Shown: positions 8,222 to 15,806 of the stretch, one piece after another
Numbering within the stretch: position 1 is the first letter of the stretch
Layout: each line of letters begins with the position of its first letter
Assembly (NCBI GenBank): GCA_035295705.1
Contig: DATGIN010000148.1
Location: 1 to 19,383, forward strand
Source of the DNA: Poindextera sp035295705
Lineage (GTDB): Bacteria > Pseudomonadota > Alphaproteobacteria > Caulobacterales > Caulobacteraceae
Length of the DNA: 19,383 nt
Reading direction: 5' to 3'
Position numbers and translations under genes: made by a program
The notes under the pieces: generated by a model
Database searches by the model: none
Seen by the model: the letters and a program-made list of their open reading frames with translations, nothing else
Told to the model about the DNA's origin: nothing

Positions 8222-9896
8222 GCACCCGCCCGCGGGTTTCAGGCAGGAAGAGAAGGGCCGCGACGACGCTGATTGCGGTGAAGACGATCGGGTACCAGAG
8301 CCCGGCGTAGATGTTTCCGGTGGCCACCACGATCGAGAACGACATCACCGGCTGAAACCCGCCGATCCAGCCGGTGCCGAGGTGGTAGGGCAGCGACATG
8401 GCGGTGTAGCGCACGCGGGTGGGGAAGAGCTCGGTGAGCGCCGCGGCCTGCGGCCCGTAGAGCCCGGTCGCCGCGACCGTGAACACGGTCATGACCGCAA
8501 GGATGAGCCAGGGATTGCGCCGCGAGGGGTCGGACTTGGCCGGGTAGCCGCCGGCTTTCAGAGCGGCGCTCAGGTCGGCGGCGATCTTCGCGGTGGCGGC
8601 TTTCTGCGCGGGGGCCGGAAGCCGGCGGGCGTCGAGCGAGGCTATGGTCGCCGCGCCGATGCGAACGACGGCGGGCCGGCCGGCCGGACCGGGGCGGTTC
8701 GTATAGCTGACGCCGCTGTTGGTCAGCGCGGCTTTGACGATGTCGCAGCTGGAGAGGAACTTCGTCTTGCCCGTGAGGTCGAACTGGGAAGAACAGTCGG
8801 CGGGGTCCGCCACGACCGTGACCGGGGTGTGCCTGACCGCGTCGACCAGCGCCGGATTGGCGCCGGCTGCGAGCAGCTGGAAGCCTGGATAGAGCGTGAC
8901 CAGCCCCAGCACCATCGCCGCCCACATCACCGGCTTGCGGCCGACCTTGTCGGAGAGCCACCCGAAGAAGACATAGAGCGGCGCACTGATGATCGCAGCG
9001 GTCATGATCACCAGGTTGGCGAAGTCGCCCTCGACCTTCAGGAACCGCTCCATGAAGACGTCGGCGTAGAAGAAGACCGTGTACCAATAGGCGCCCTGCA
9101 CGCACATGAGCGCGAAAAAGGCGATCAGCACCAACCTCAGGTTCGGCCAGCGCGCGAAGGCCTCGGCGTAGGGGGCGCGGCTCGCCCCGCCGGCGGCGCG
9201 CATCTTCTGGAACGCCGGGCTCTCCGAGAGCTTCGACCGCATCCAGATCGAGATCGCCACCAGCCCGATCGAAACGAAGAACGGGATGCGCCAACCGCCG
9301 GTCCAGGTCGCGGCGCTGAACGCCGTCTCGCCCAGCGTGCGGCGGGTGATGAAAATGACGCTGAGCGCCGCGATCAGCCCGAAGGCGGCCGAGGTCTGCA
9401 CCCAGCCGGTGGCGAACCCGCGCCGCGCCGGCGAGGCGTGCTCGGCGACGTAGATCGCGGCGCCGCCGTACTGGCCGCCCAGCGCCGTGCCCTGCAGGAT
9501 GCGCAGCAGGATCAACAGAACCGGCGCAAGCGCGGGGGCCTGAGCGGCTGTCGGCAGCAAGCCGATCCCGAACGTGGCGCCCGCCATGATCGAGACGCAG
9601 ATCAGAAACGCAGCTTTGCGGCCGAAGCGGTCGCCGACGCGGCCAAAGATGAGGGCGCCGAGGGGGCGGAAGGCGAAGCCCACGCCGAACAGCGCGAGCG
9701 CGGCGATCTGCCCGGCGGTCGGCCCAAGCTGGGAAAAGAAATTCTTCGAAATGATGGTTAGCAGGCTTCCGAAGACGAAGAAGTCGTACCATTCGAAGGC
9801 GGTGCTGGCGCAGGAGGCCGCCACCACCATGCGCATCGAAGTGACGTGCTCGTCGGCCTGCGGCGCTTCCCCGGCGACGGCTTCGGCCATACGCAT
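8211..9896 (-). CDS. MFS transporter, metabolite:H+ symporter (MHS) type, with large periplasmic insertion
   Basis: A 561-residue inner-membrane transporter, longer than the usual 430-450 residues of the MHS (ProP/ShiA/KgtP-like) family. EWYDFFVFGSL in TM1, GRVGDRFGRK (85-94, motif A), RILQGTALGGQYGGAAIYVAEH and the second motif A GWLSDKVGRK (312-321) identify it. Between TM9 (about 324-343) and TM10 (463-481) sits an insertion of about 115 hydrophilic residues that topology places in the periplasm. It carries Cys368 and Cys384, which could form a disulfide. FPTRVRYTAMSLPYHLG and FLPETRG close the protein. The substrate is likely a carboxylate or similar metabolite but cannot be named. ATG 9896 follows GGAGGGGAG directly; ATG 9890 has better spacing to the inner GGAG and is equally possible. 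Confidence 0.92.
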   Translation of the reverse strand: MRMAEAVAGEAPQADEHVTSMRMVVAASCASTAFEWYDFFVFGSLLTIISKNFFSQLGPTAGQIAALALFGVGFAFRPLGALIFGRVGDRFGRKAAFLICVSIMAGATFGIGLLPTAAQAPALAPVLLILLRILQGTALGGQYGGAAIYVAEHASPARRGFATGWVQTSAAFGLIAALSVIFITRRTLGETAFSAATWTGGWRIPFFVSIGLVAISIWMRSKLSESPAFQKMRAAGGASRAPYAEAFARWPNLRLVLIAFFALMCVQGAYWYTVFFYADVFMERFLKVEGDFANLVIMTAAIISAPLYVFFGWLSDKVGRKPVMWAAMVLGLVTLYPGFQLLAAGANPALVDAVRHTPVTVVADPADCSSQFDLTGKTKFLSSCDIVKAALTNSGVSYTNRPGPAGRPAVVRIGAATIASLDARRLPAPAQKAATAKIAADLSAALKAGGYPAKSDPSRRNPWLILAVMTVFTVAATGLYGPQAAALTELFPTRVRYTAMSLPYHLGTGWIGGFQPVMSFSIVVATGNIYAGLWYPIVFTAISVVAALLFLPETRGRVLTE

Positions 9897-10018
9897 CTCC
9901 CCTCCGATACCCTGCCTTTTCGTCTAACATCGGGGGCCGGCGCGACGGAAGGCCGCCACGCTTGCCCCGCGGTCGGGCGACCCCACGTTGACCGGGCCGA
10001 CCGCTCGAGGCCCCAACG

Positions 10019-10255
10019 ATGAAGCTCCCAACGGTTATTCTGGCCCTTGTCCTGGCCGCCATGCTCGGCTTCGCGCTGTGGGGCCTGATCGCGGCCTGGC
10101 GCCTGTCCGGCGACGTTCCCATCAGCCTCAACGGCTACATCGCGTTGGGTCTGGCCGCGGGCCTCACGCTGCTGTTGGGCGGCGGCCTGATGTGGCTGGC
10201 GTTCTACTCGGCGCGCAAAGGGTTCGACGACATCGACCGCGACGAGGAGCCGTGA
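10019..10255 (+). CDS. Small membrane protein, two TM helices (unknown)
   Basis: A 78-residue protein with TM1 at about 5-27 (VILALVLAAMLGFALWGLIAAW) and TM2 at about 39-62 (YIALGLAAGLTLLLGGGLMWLAF). It ends in a charged tail, SARKGFDDIDRDEEP. No function is recognised. The ATG has GAGG (10007-10010) 8 nt upstream. It lies divergent from the transporter and convergent with cysQ (13 bp apart), so it stands alone as a transcription unit. Confidence 0.75.
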   Translation: MKLPTVILALVLAAMLGFALWGLIAAWRLSGDVPISLNGYIALGLAAGLTLLLGGGLMWLAFYSARKGFDDIDRDEEP

Positions 10256-10268
10256 CGCGGGCGGAAGG

Positions 10269-11075
10269 CTAGCCGCCGCGGGCCACGAACCAGCCGTTCT
10301 TGAATCCTTCGTCGACCTTGCCGTAGCGAAACGGCTCGCCCTCCGGCGTCGTCACGCTGCCGCCGGCGGCGACCAGAACCGCATGCGCCGCGGCGACGTC
10401 CCATTCCATGGTCGGCCCATGCCGTGGGTAGATGTCGGCGCGCCCGTCGGCAATGAGGCAGAGCTTCAGCGAGGAATCCATCGGCAGGCGCTCGGTGAAG
10501 CCGTAGCGGCGGCGCAGGTTCTCCTCCTGCTCGGGCTTCATCGTATGGCTGGTGAGGGCCACCAGCCGCCCCGGCTCCGGTTTGCGGACGTGGACCGGCG
10601 CGCCGCCGTCCTCGCCCGCCTGCCTCTTGAGCGCGCCGCCCGCGCTCGTGAACCAGACTTCACCCGACGCCGGCGCGGCGACGGCGCCGGCAATCGGCGT
10701 TCCGTCCTGGATGAGCGCGATGTTGACGGTGAAATGCGCCTCGCCGCGGACGAACGCTTTGGTGCCGTCGAGGGGGTCGACCAGGAAGAATCTGAGCGGG
10801 ATCTCTGTTGGCGCGCCGGACGCGCTGACCGTCTCCTCGGCGACGACCGGCACGCCAGGAAACGCCTCGCCGAGCGCCTGGACAATGAGATCTTCGGCGC
10901 GGCGGTCCGCCTCCGTGACCGGGCTCTCGTCGCTCTTCGTCTCGACCGTCACGCCGGTGCGCCACAGCGGCAGGATGACGGCGCTCGCCGCCTCGGTGAT
11001 CTTCGCCAGCGCGGCGCCGACCGCCGCGGTCTCGGTCTCGGGGGCTGGGTCTTTCACGGGCGCCGTCTCTGGCAT
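10269..11075 (-). CDS. cysQ: 3'(2'),5'-bisphosphate nucleotidase CysQ
   Basis: CysQ removes the 3' phosphate of PAP, the by-product of sulfate assimilation and phosphopantetheine transfer, and so prevents its build-up. The protein has 268 residues of the inositol-monophosphatase fold with the metal-binding motifs in order: SPVTEADRRAED (51-62), VVAEET (77-82), FFLVDPLDGTKAFV (97-109) and MEWDVAAAHAVL (223-234). LVDPLDGTKxF followed by FTVNIALIQDGTPIAG is much closer to CysQ than to SuhB. The N-terminal 20 residues are extended and rich in Ala, Pro and Glu. No good ribosome-binding site precedes ATG 11075. The gene is divergent from chpT, with an inverted repeat in between. Confidence 0.9.
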   Translation of the reverse strand: MPETAPVKDPAPETETAAVGAALAKITEAASAVILPLWRTGVTVETKSDESPVTEADRRAEDLIVQALGEAFPGVPVVAEETVSASGAPTEIPLRFFLVDPLDGTKAFVRGEAHFTVNIALIQDGTPIAGAVAAPASGEVWFTSAGGALKRQAGEDGGAPVHVRKPEPGRLVALTSHTMKPEQEENLRRRYGFTERLPMDSSLKLCLIADGRADIYPRHGPTMEWDVAAAHAVLVAAGGSVTTPEGEPFRYGKVDEGFKNGWFVARGG

Positions 11076-11083
11076 GGGGCGGC

Positions 11084-11104
11084 GATTTGCGAAAGCCGCA
11101 AATC
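11084..11104. repeat. Perfect inverted repeat between cysQ and chpT
   Basis: GATTTGCG-AAAGC-CGCAAATC has perfect 8-bp arms and a 5-bp centre. The repeat lies 8 bp upstream of the cysQ start and 46 bp upstream of the chpT start. The spacing and symmetry fit an operator for a dimeric regulator able to act on both genes, but the regulator is not known. A hairpin in the cysQ leader is the alternative reading. Confidence 0.55.
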
Positions 11105-11150
11105 AGCCCACGTTCGGCCAAGCTCCTTGGACCGACGACGGAAACCCGCC

Positions 11151-11834
11151 ATGCAAGAGAGCCCGTCCCAGCCGTCGAGGCTCGCCCACGCGCCGGGTGA
11201 AATGGGCGCGGCCGACCTCGCGGCGCACCTGGCGGCCAAGCTTTGTCACGACCTGGTCGCGCCGGCCGGGGCGCTGACCATGGGCCTCGAGCTGTTCGAG
11301 GACCCCGACAGCCAGGACATGCGTGAAGAGGCGCTGGCGCTGATCGCCTCCAACGCACGCAAGTTCGTCGCGCTGTTGTCGTTCAACCGCGTGGCGCTGG
11401 GCGCATCCGCCGGCGCGGCCGCCTTTGACGCGGCCGAGCTCGAACGGCTGACGCGGGCGGTGTTCGCCGACAGCCCCCGCGTCGAGCTCGACTGGGCGGT
11501 CGACGCCGGGCCGCTGCCGAAGCCGGTCGGGCGCGCGCTCTTGAACCTTGCGCAGATCGGCGCCGCCGTGGTGGCGACGGGCGGCGTGGTGCGCCTCAGC
11601 GTCGAGGCGCGCCCTGGCGAGAGCGAGGCCCGCCTCATCGCCGAGGGCGCGAAACCTCGCCTGCGACCCGATACGGAAGCCGGCCTGGAAGGCGCGCCGC
11701 TGGAGGAGCGGTTCGCGGGACACTGGGTGCAGGCCTACTACCTCAATCGGCTGGTGACGGCGGAAGGCGGGCGCATCTCGACCGCGGTGGAAGAGAACCG
11801 GGTCGTCGTCCGCGCCCTACTGCCGCAGCCTTAG
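11151..11834 (+). CDS. chpT: Histidine phosphotransferase ChpT
   Basis: ChpT takes phosphate from the hybrid kinase CckA and passes it to CtrA and CpdR. In Caulobacter it is essential for cell-cycle control. The protein has 227 residues. The dimerisation helices carry AAKLCHDLVAPAGALTMGLELFEDP with the phosphorylated His33, and the second helix is ALALIASNARKFVALLSFNRVALGAS. The degenerate GHKL-like C-terminal domain includes GRALLNLAQIGAAVVATGG and HWVQAYYLNRLVTAEGGRI, as in the Caulobacter protein. It cannot bind ATP in the family. ATG 11151 gives the family N-terminus. The open frame continues far upstream but is shadow of cysQ. A receiver and a CheR gene follow 87 bp downstream. Confidence 0.93.
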   Translation: MQESPSQPSRLAHAPGEMGAADLAAHLAAKLCHDLVAPAGALTMGLELFEDPDSQDMREEALALIASNARKFVALLSFNRVALGASAGAAAFDAAELERLTRAVFADSPRVELDWAVDAGPLPKPVGRALLNLAQIGAAVVATGGVVRLSVEARPGESEARLIAEGAKPRLRPDTEAGLEGAPLEERFAGHWVQAYYLNRLVTAEGGRISTAVEENRVVVRALLPQP

Positions 11835-11835
11835 G

Positions 11836-11867
11836 GATTCACCCGTCCGCCATACGGCTCCTTAACC
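11836..11867 (+). promoter_or_regulatory. GANTC site and CtrA-like half site upstream of the receiver gene
   Basis: GATTC (11836-11840) is a CcrM methylation site. TTAACC (11862-11867) matches one half of the CtrA box TTAA-N7-TTAA, but the other half position holds CATA, so this is only a half site. Both fall in the 87-bp gap between chpT and the receiver gene, where a cell-cycle-regulated promoter would be expected. Confidence 0.3.
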
Positions 11868-11921
11868 AAGCGGCGCGAGAAAGGCTGGCAAGAGAGAGCA
11901 GCCGTTGGGAGTCCCACCCAG

Positions 11922-12290
11922 GTGAAGACCTGTCTGGTCGTCGACGACAGCCGCGTGATCCGCAAGGTCGCGCGCCGCATCCTCGAAGACCTTGGCTTCG
12001 AGATCGCCGAGGCGGCGGACGGGATGGAGGCGATGGCCTGGTGCCGGACGGCGATGCCGGAGGCCATCCTGCTCGACTGGAACATGCCGGTGATGGATGG
12101 CTTGAGCTTCCTGCGCGAGCTGCGCAGCGAGCCGAACGGCCATGAACCGGTCGTGGTCTTCTGCACGGTCGAGAACGACCTCGAGCACATCGGCCTGGCG
12201 CTGGAGGCCGGCGCGGACGAGTACATCATGAAACCGTTCGACGGCGACATCCTGGAGGAGAAGCTGATCGACGCGGGCCTGGTCGCATGA
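11922..12290 (+). CDS. Single-domain CheY-like response regulator
   Basis: A stand-alone receiver domain of 122 residues with all key residues present: acidic pair Asp8/Asp9 (LVVDDS), phosphoacceptor Asp52 (ILLDWNMPVMDG), Thr82 (FCTVEND) and Lys104 (IMKPFDGD). There is no output domain. It starts with GTG 11922, with GGGAG 9-10 nt upstream. Its stop codon overlaps the CheR start (ATGA), so the two products are made together. Placed after chpT and away from any chemotaxis cluster, it could accept phosphate from ChpT or a nearby kinase or act on a target by binding. No target is shown by the sequence. Confidence 0.93.
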   Translation: MKTCLVVDDSRVIRKVARRILEDLGFEIAEAADGMEAMAWCRTAMPEAILLDWNMPVMDGLSFLRELRSEPNGHEPVVVFCTVENDLEHIGLALEAGADEYIMKPFDGDILEEKLIDAGLVA

Positions 12291-13111
12291 AACCCGAGGA
12301 CATCGAGACCGTACGAGCGCTGGTGCACGCCCGCTCGGGCGTCGTGATCGATCCGGAGAAGATCTACCAGATCGAAACCGGCCTGGCGCCGGTCGCGCGG
12401 CGAGCCGGATTCGCCAGCCTGCCCGACCTAATTCAGGCGATCCGGGCCCGGCGGGACGAGCGGCTGTTGTGGGCGGCGACGGAGGCGCTGACCTCGAGCG
12501 AGACGAGCTTTTTTCGCGACCGCGCGCCGTTCAGGGCCTTTCGCGAAGAGATCCTGCCAGCGCTCGTCGAGCGGCGCGGCGACAAACCCATCCGGGTCTG
12601 GTGCTCGGCGTGCGGCACCGGACAGGAGCCCTATTCGCTGGCGATGATCATCGACGAAGAGCAAACCAAGCTGAACGCGAAGGTGGACCTGTTCGCTTCC
12701 GACCTTTCGGAACGCTCACTGGAGCGGGCGCAAAGCGGCGTCTACAGCCAGTTCGAGGTCCAGCGCGGCCTGCCGATCCGCCTCCTGGTCCGGTACTTCG
12801 AGAAGCTCGACGAGCGCTGGACCCTCTCGCCCAGGATTCGGGACATGGTCCGTTGGCGGCGCATCAACCTGCTCGCCGACCTGCGCTCCCTAGGGCGCTT
12901 CGACGTCATCTTCTGCCGGAACGTCATCTCCAGCTTCGACGAATCGACGCGCGGCCGCGTCCTCGAGCAACTGGCGAACGCCTTGCCCGAGGACGGATGG
13001 CTGGTGCTCGGCGCCGATGAAACCATCGGCGGCGCGACCGACTGGCTGCAGCCGGTGGCCGGCCGTCGGGGCTTCTACATGCGCGCCCAGCCGGCCCACG
13101 CCGCAGCCTAG
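12287..13111 (+). CDS. CheR-type protein-glutamate O-methyltransferase
   Basis: An S-adenosylmethionine-dependent methyltransferase of the CheR family, which methylates glutamates on chemoreceptors. In 274 residues it has the N-terminal helical domain with LTSSETSFFRD (68-78), the SAM motif VWCSACGTGQEPYSLAM (104-120), LFASDLSERSLERA, and RFDVIFCRNVISSFD (204-218) close to the family RNV-(L/M)-(I)-YF motif. The end, DGWLVLGADETIGGATDWLQPV, is typical. The start overlaps the receiver stop. No methyl-accepting protein, CheA, CheW or CheB is nearby, so it is an orphan CheR whose substrate may be a distant receptor. In the related Caulobacter locus the same pair sits after chpT. Confidence 0.9.
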   Translation: MKPEDIETVRALVHARSGVVIDPEKIYQIETGLAPVARRAGFASLPDLIQAIRARRDERLLWAATEALTSSETSFFRDRAPFRAFREEILPALVERRGDKPIRVWCSACGTGQEPYSLAMIIDEEQTKLNAKVDLFASDLSERSLERAQSGVYSQFEVQRGLPIRLLVRYFEKLDERWTLSPRIRDMVRWRRINLLADLRSLGRFDVIFCRNVISSFDESTRGRVLEQLANALPEDGWLVLGADETIGGATDWLQPVAGRRGFYMRAQPAHAAA

Positions 13112-13129
13112 ACTAGGCGGCCTATGCGG

Positions 13130-13267
13130 CTAGTGCTCCGCGGCGTGCGCCGTGTCGGTGACGGCGTTTCCGGCGGCGCTAACGTCTTTGCCGGCGCCGG
13201 CGACGGTGTTGCAGGCCGCGACCAGGAGGCCGGCGGCGAAGATGGCGAGAACGGCTAGTGTGCGCAT
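13130..13267 (-). CDS. Entericidin-like small lipoprotein
   Basis: This gene of 45 codons is too short for usual length cut-offs. The translation begins MRTLAVLAIFAAGLLVAAC and ends GNAVTDTAHAAEH. It has a lipoprotein signal peptide with a VAAC lipobox (Cys19), then NTVAGAGKDVSAAGNAVTDTA, the conserved core of the entericidin A/B family (CNTxxGxGxDxxxxGxAxxxxA). Entericidins are small outer-membrane lipoproteins linked to stress and stationary phase; their role in alphaproteobacteria is unclear. The stop lies 18 bp from the cheR stop (convergent). The start is 40 bp downstream of the phyK stop on the same strand. A near-consensus sigma-EcfG promoter overlaps the end of phyK, 35 bp upstream. 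Confidence 0.88.
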   Translation of the reverse strand: MRTLAVLAIFAAGLLVAACNTVAGAGKDVSAAGNAVTDTAHAAEH

Positions 13268-13301
13268 GATGAGGGACCCTCTGTTGCAAGTCGACGTGAC
13301 T

Positions 13302-13327
13302 AACGGCTAAGCCGCCGCAGGGTTTCC
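13302..13327 (-). promoter_or_regulatory. Near-consensus sigma-EcfG promoter for the entericidin-like gene
   Basis: On the minus strand, GGAAA (plus-strand 13323-13327), a 17-base spacer and CGTT (13302-13305) match the EcfG consensus GGAAC-N16/17-CGTT with one mismatch. The -10 lies 35 bp from the lipoprotein ATG, and the element overlaps the last codons of phyK. Stress induction of an entericidin would be in keeping with the neighbours. Confidence 0.5.
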
Positions 13328-15004
13328 CGCGGCGGGAGCGGCGCCGTGCGTTCGGGGCGTCGGGAAGACGAGCCTCGCGGTGACGCCGCCATAGCTGTTG
13401 GCGACCAGCTCCATCTTCCCGCGCAGCTGGCGAGCGAAGGCGCCCATCAACTGCCGGCCGACGCCGGTCTTCGCCAGCTCCGGCTCGTCGCCCGACCCCT
13501 CGTCGCTGATTGCGAGCACCGCATCGTCGCCGTCGACCGCAAAGCGAACCCGTAGGACGCCGCCGCGCAACGATAGGGCGTGCTTCTGCGCGTTGGTGAT
13601 CGCCTCGACCGCGAACAAGGCCAGCGGCGCGAGCTTGTCCGGATCGATGATGAGCGGCTCGGCGTCGAGCTCGGTGGCGACCACCTCGCCATGCTCCTGC
13701 TGCTCGACGACGAGCTGGGCGGTCAGATCGGCGAGGAATTGGCGCAGGTCGACCCGCTTGAGGTCGGCTCCCTGGTAAAGGGCGCGGTAGATCAGGGCGA
13801 GAGCGTTGATGCGCTGGCGCGTGTCGAACATCGCCTCGCGGGCGGCGGGGTCGACCAGCGCGCGCTGCTGCATGCTGATCAGCGAGCTGATGACCTGCAG
13901 GTTGTTGCGCACGCGATGGTGAATCTCGCGCATGAGCGCGTCTTTCTCCGCCATGGACTCGGCGACCTGCGCGTCGCGGGTGCTGATCGCGTCGGCCATG
14001 ACGTCGAGCGTCTGGGCAAGCTCGCGGATCTCCAACGGAGCCAGATTTGCCTGCAGCGGACGCACCGTGAAGCGGCCCTTGGCGTAGATATCGGCGATGC
14101 GTTGCAGGTAGTGGAGCCAGCGCACCACGCCCCGCTCGGTGACCACCAGAACCGCGAGCAGCGCGATCAGGAACGCGAGCAGGGGCAAGAGCACGCCGGA
14201 AAGCAGGTTGAGCTTCGCCCACGAGAACCAACCCGGCGAGGGCGCCGAGAGAACCACCGAGACGTCGCCGATCAAGGGAGCGAGCGAGAAGACCCTGAGC
14301 TGGCCGCGTTGGTCGCGGCCCGCCTCGACGCCGCCGGCCGAGGGTCGCCCCCGGAGCAAGCTGCTCGCCGTGCCGGATGGAAAGGCGCCTGAATCGGTGC
14401 GGGTCAGGAAGCGGCCCCGGTCGTCGACCAGCGCGACAGCGGCGCCGACGGGCAACCCCGGATCCGTCTGGTCCGGCTGCAGGCTCTTGAGCGTGATCAC
14501 GGCGGCCAGCGCGCCGTCGAACGCCCCTTTCGGCGAGACCACGCGATTGGCTGTCAGAAGCGCCGGCTCGGCGGGGCTGACCGCGGCGGGCGCGCGCACG
14601 GCGATCGACGGCGCGCCGCTCGCAAGGCGCTCGAACCATTCGCTTGCGCTGCGAAGCGGGTCGGCGGGGACGCCGGCGGCGGCGCAGGCGACCCGCCCCT
14701 CGGCGTCGAAGCGGATCAGGTTTTCATACCCCCCGAGCCGATCGGTGACCTCCGCGAGACGCGCTGCACAGTCGCGCCCAACCGACTGTGGCCCCAGAGC
14801 CTCGAGAAGGACATTCGCAGCCGCCAGTCTCGCGCGGGCGGTCGCGGCGCTGCGGACGGCGGCCTGCGCCAGGCTCGCCTGCTGCTCCACGGCGTCTTTG
14901 CGGAAGGCGATGGTCGCCTGGATCACGCCGAGCAGAAGGACGGGCACGAGCGCCAGGGCGATGGCAGCCCCAAGCCGCCCGCGGATCGTGGTCAGAAAGC
15001 CCAC
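13307..15004 (-). CDS. phyK: General stress sensor histidine kinase PhyK
   Basis: A membrane histidine kinase of 565 residues that phosphorylates PhyR. TM1 is at about 10-32 and TM2 at about 267-288. Between them is a periplasmic sensor domain of some 230 residues with Cys79 and Cys107. A linker (290-345) leads to a HisKA_2 dimerisation domain, EIHHRVRNNLQVISSLISMQQRAL, with the phosphoacceptor expected at His363. The ATPase domain has EAITNAQKHA (N box, Asn471), ISDEGSG (Asp501) and TGVGRQLMGAFARQL. Both the position next to ecfG-nepR-phyR and the HisKA_2 type match PhyK of Caulobacter. The start is GTG 15004 with GAGG 5 nt upstream. The 193-bp gap to ecfG holds one GATTC site (15044-15048) and a TTGACG (plus-strand 15089-15094) but no EcfG promoter, so phyK seems to be expressed constitutively or by read-through. 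Confidence 0.9.
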   Translation of the reverse strand: MGFLTTIRGRLGAAIALALVPVLLLGVIQATIAFRKDAVEQQASLAQAAVRSAATARARLAAANVLLEALGPQSVGRDCAARLAEVTDRLGGYENLIRFDAEGRVACAAAGVPADPLRSASEWFERLASGAPSIAVRAPAAVSPAEPALLTANRVVSPKGAFDGALAAVITLKSLQPDQTDPGLPVGAAVALVDDRGRFLTRTDSGAFPSGTASSLLRGRPSAGGVEAGRDQRGQLRVFSLAPLIGDVSVVLSAPSPGWFSWAKLNLLSGVLLPLLAFLIALLAVLVVTERGVVRWLHYLQRIADIYAKGRFTVRPLQANLAPLEIRELAQTLDVMADAISTRDAQVAESMAEKDALMREIHHRVRNNLQVISSLISMQQRALVDPAAREAMFDTRQRINALALIYRALYQGADLKRVDLRQFLADLTAQLVVEQQEHGEVVATELDAEPLIIDPDKLAPLALFAVEAITNAQKHALSLRGGVLRVRFAVDGDDAVLAISDEGSGDEPELAKTGVGRQLMGAFARQLRGKMELVANSYGGVTARLVFPTPRTHGAAPAAGNPAAA

Positions 15005-15197
15005 GCCAGCCTCGGCATTGCTCGCTCGTCCCCTAGGGCGCCAGATTCGAATGTCGCAAGATCATCCGGTCGCGCCGCCCGGAGTGTTCGTCAAGTGCGT
15101 AAAGCGCCCTAGAAACAATCATTTGCTGGCTGCCGCAGCAGGCTCCTGGAGTCGTTGGGGCCTTGCCGCGGATCACCCGGGCTTCGGGATCGGGCCA

Positions 15198-15806
15198 CTA
15201 GCGGCCGTGACCCATGTGTTCGGCTTCCGACAAAATCGCGCTCATCGCTTCGCTGGCGGCGCGGCCGTCGCGCTTGTAGGCGCCGGTCTCCAGGATGTGC
15301 TGCAGCGCGCGCCGCGCGCGGCTCACGCGGCTTTTGACCGTTCCGACGGCGCACCCGCAGATCTCGGCTGCTTCTTCGTAGGCGAACCCGCCCGCGCCGA
15401 CGAGGATGAGCGCTTCGCGCTGCTCCGGCGGCAGCATCCCAAGGCCCAGTCTCAGCTCGTCGAGCGCGACCGGCGCCTGCGGGTCGTCGACCGCCACCAG
15501 GCTGCGCTCGGCCGAGTCCTGGTCGAGCTGCGTTTGGCGCCACGAGCGGCGTTTCTCGGAATAGAACTGATTGCGCAGGATCATGAAGGTCCAGGCCTTC
15601 ATGTTCGTGCCCATCTGGTAACTGGCGCGCGCGTCCCAGGCCTTCATGAGCGCGTCCTGGGCCAGATCGTCCGCACTGGCCTGGTCGCCGGTGAGCGTGC
15701 GGGCAAAAGCCCGGAGGTGCGGTATCAGCGCCACCAACTCGCGCTTGAACCGTCCCTCCATCGCTGGGTTTGCTCCGCCTGTCGCGGCCTCGCTCTCACT
15801 CTTCAT
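15198..15806 (-). CDS. ecfG: ECF sigma factor EcfG (SigT), general stress response
   Basis: EcfG is the ECF15-group sigma factor that directs RNA polymerase to GGAAC/CGTT promoters when released from NepR. The protein has 202 residues. Region 2 (about 22-90) has LRAFARTLTGDQASADDLAQDALMKAW and MKAWTFMILRNQFYSEKRR. Region 4 (about 112-168) has LGMLPPEQREALILVGAGGFAYEEAAEICGCAVGTVKSRVSRARRAL, the DNA-binding helix-turn-helix for the -35 box. A tail of some 30 residues follows. It overlaps nepR by 11 bp at its start (MKSESEAATGG), so the two are translated from one message. The nepR-ecfG unit has its own EcfG promoter, giving positive autoregulation. Confidence 0.95.
   Translation of the reverse strand: MKSESEAATGGANPAMEGRFKRELVALIPHLRAFARTLTGDQASADDLAQDALMKAWDARASYQMGTNMKAWTFMILRNQFYSEKRRSWRQTQLDQDSAERSLVAVDDPQAPVALDELRLGLGMLPPEQREALILVGAGGFAYEEAAEICGCAVGTVKSRVSRARRALQHILETGAYKRDGRAASEAMSAILSEAEHMGHGR

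Noticed and set aside
8239..10131. Long open frames on both strands over the transporter gene (630 and 459 codons)
   Set aside because: These are shadows of the MFS gene. Their translations are Arg/Gly/Asp-rich with no domain, while the third frame gives a clear transporter.
10383..11150. Upstream extension of the chpT frame to 483 codons
   Set aside because: The extension is antisense to cysQ and has no family likeness. ChpT proteins begin near ATG 11151.
15121..15197. Intrinsic terminator after ecfG
   Set aside because: GCTGC/GCAGC can pair but with almost no loop, and no T-run follows on the minus strand.
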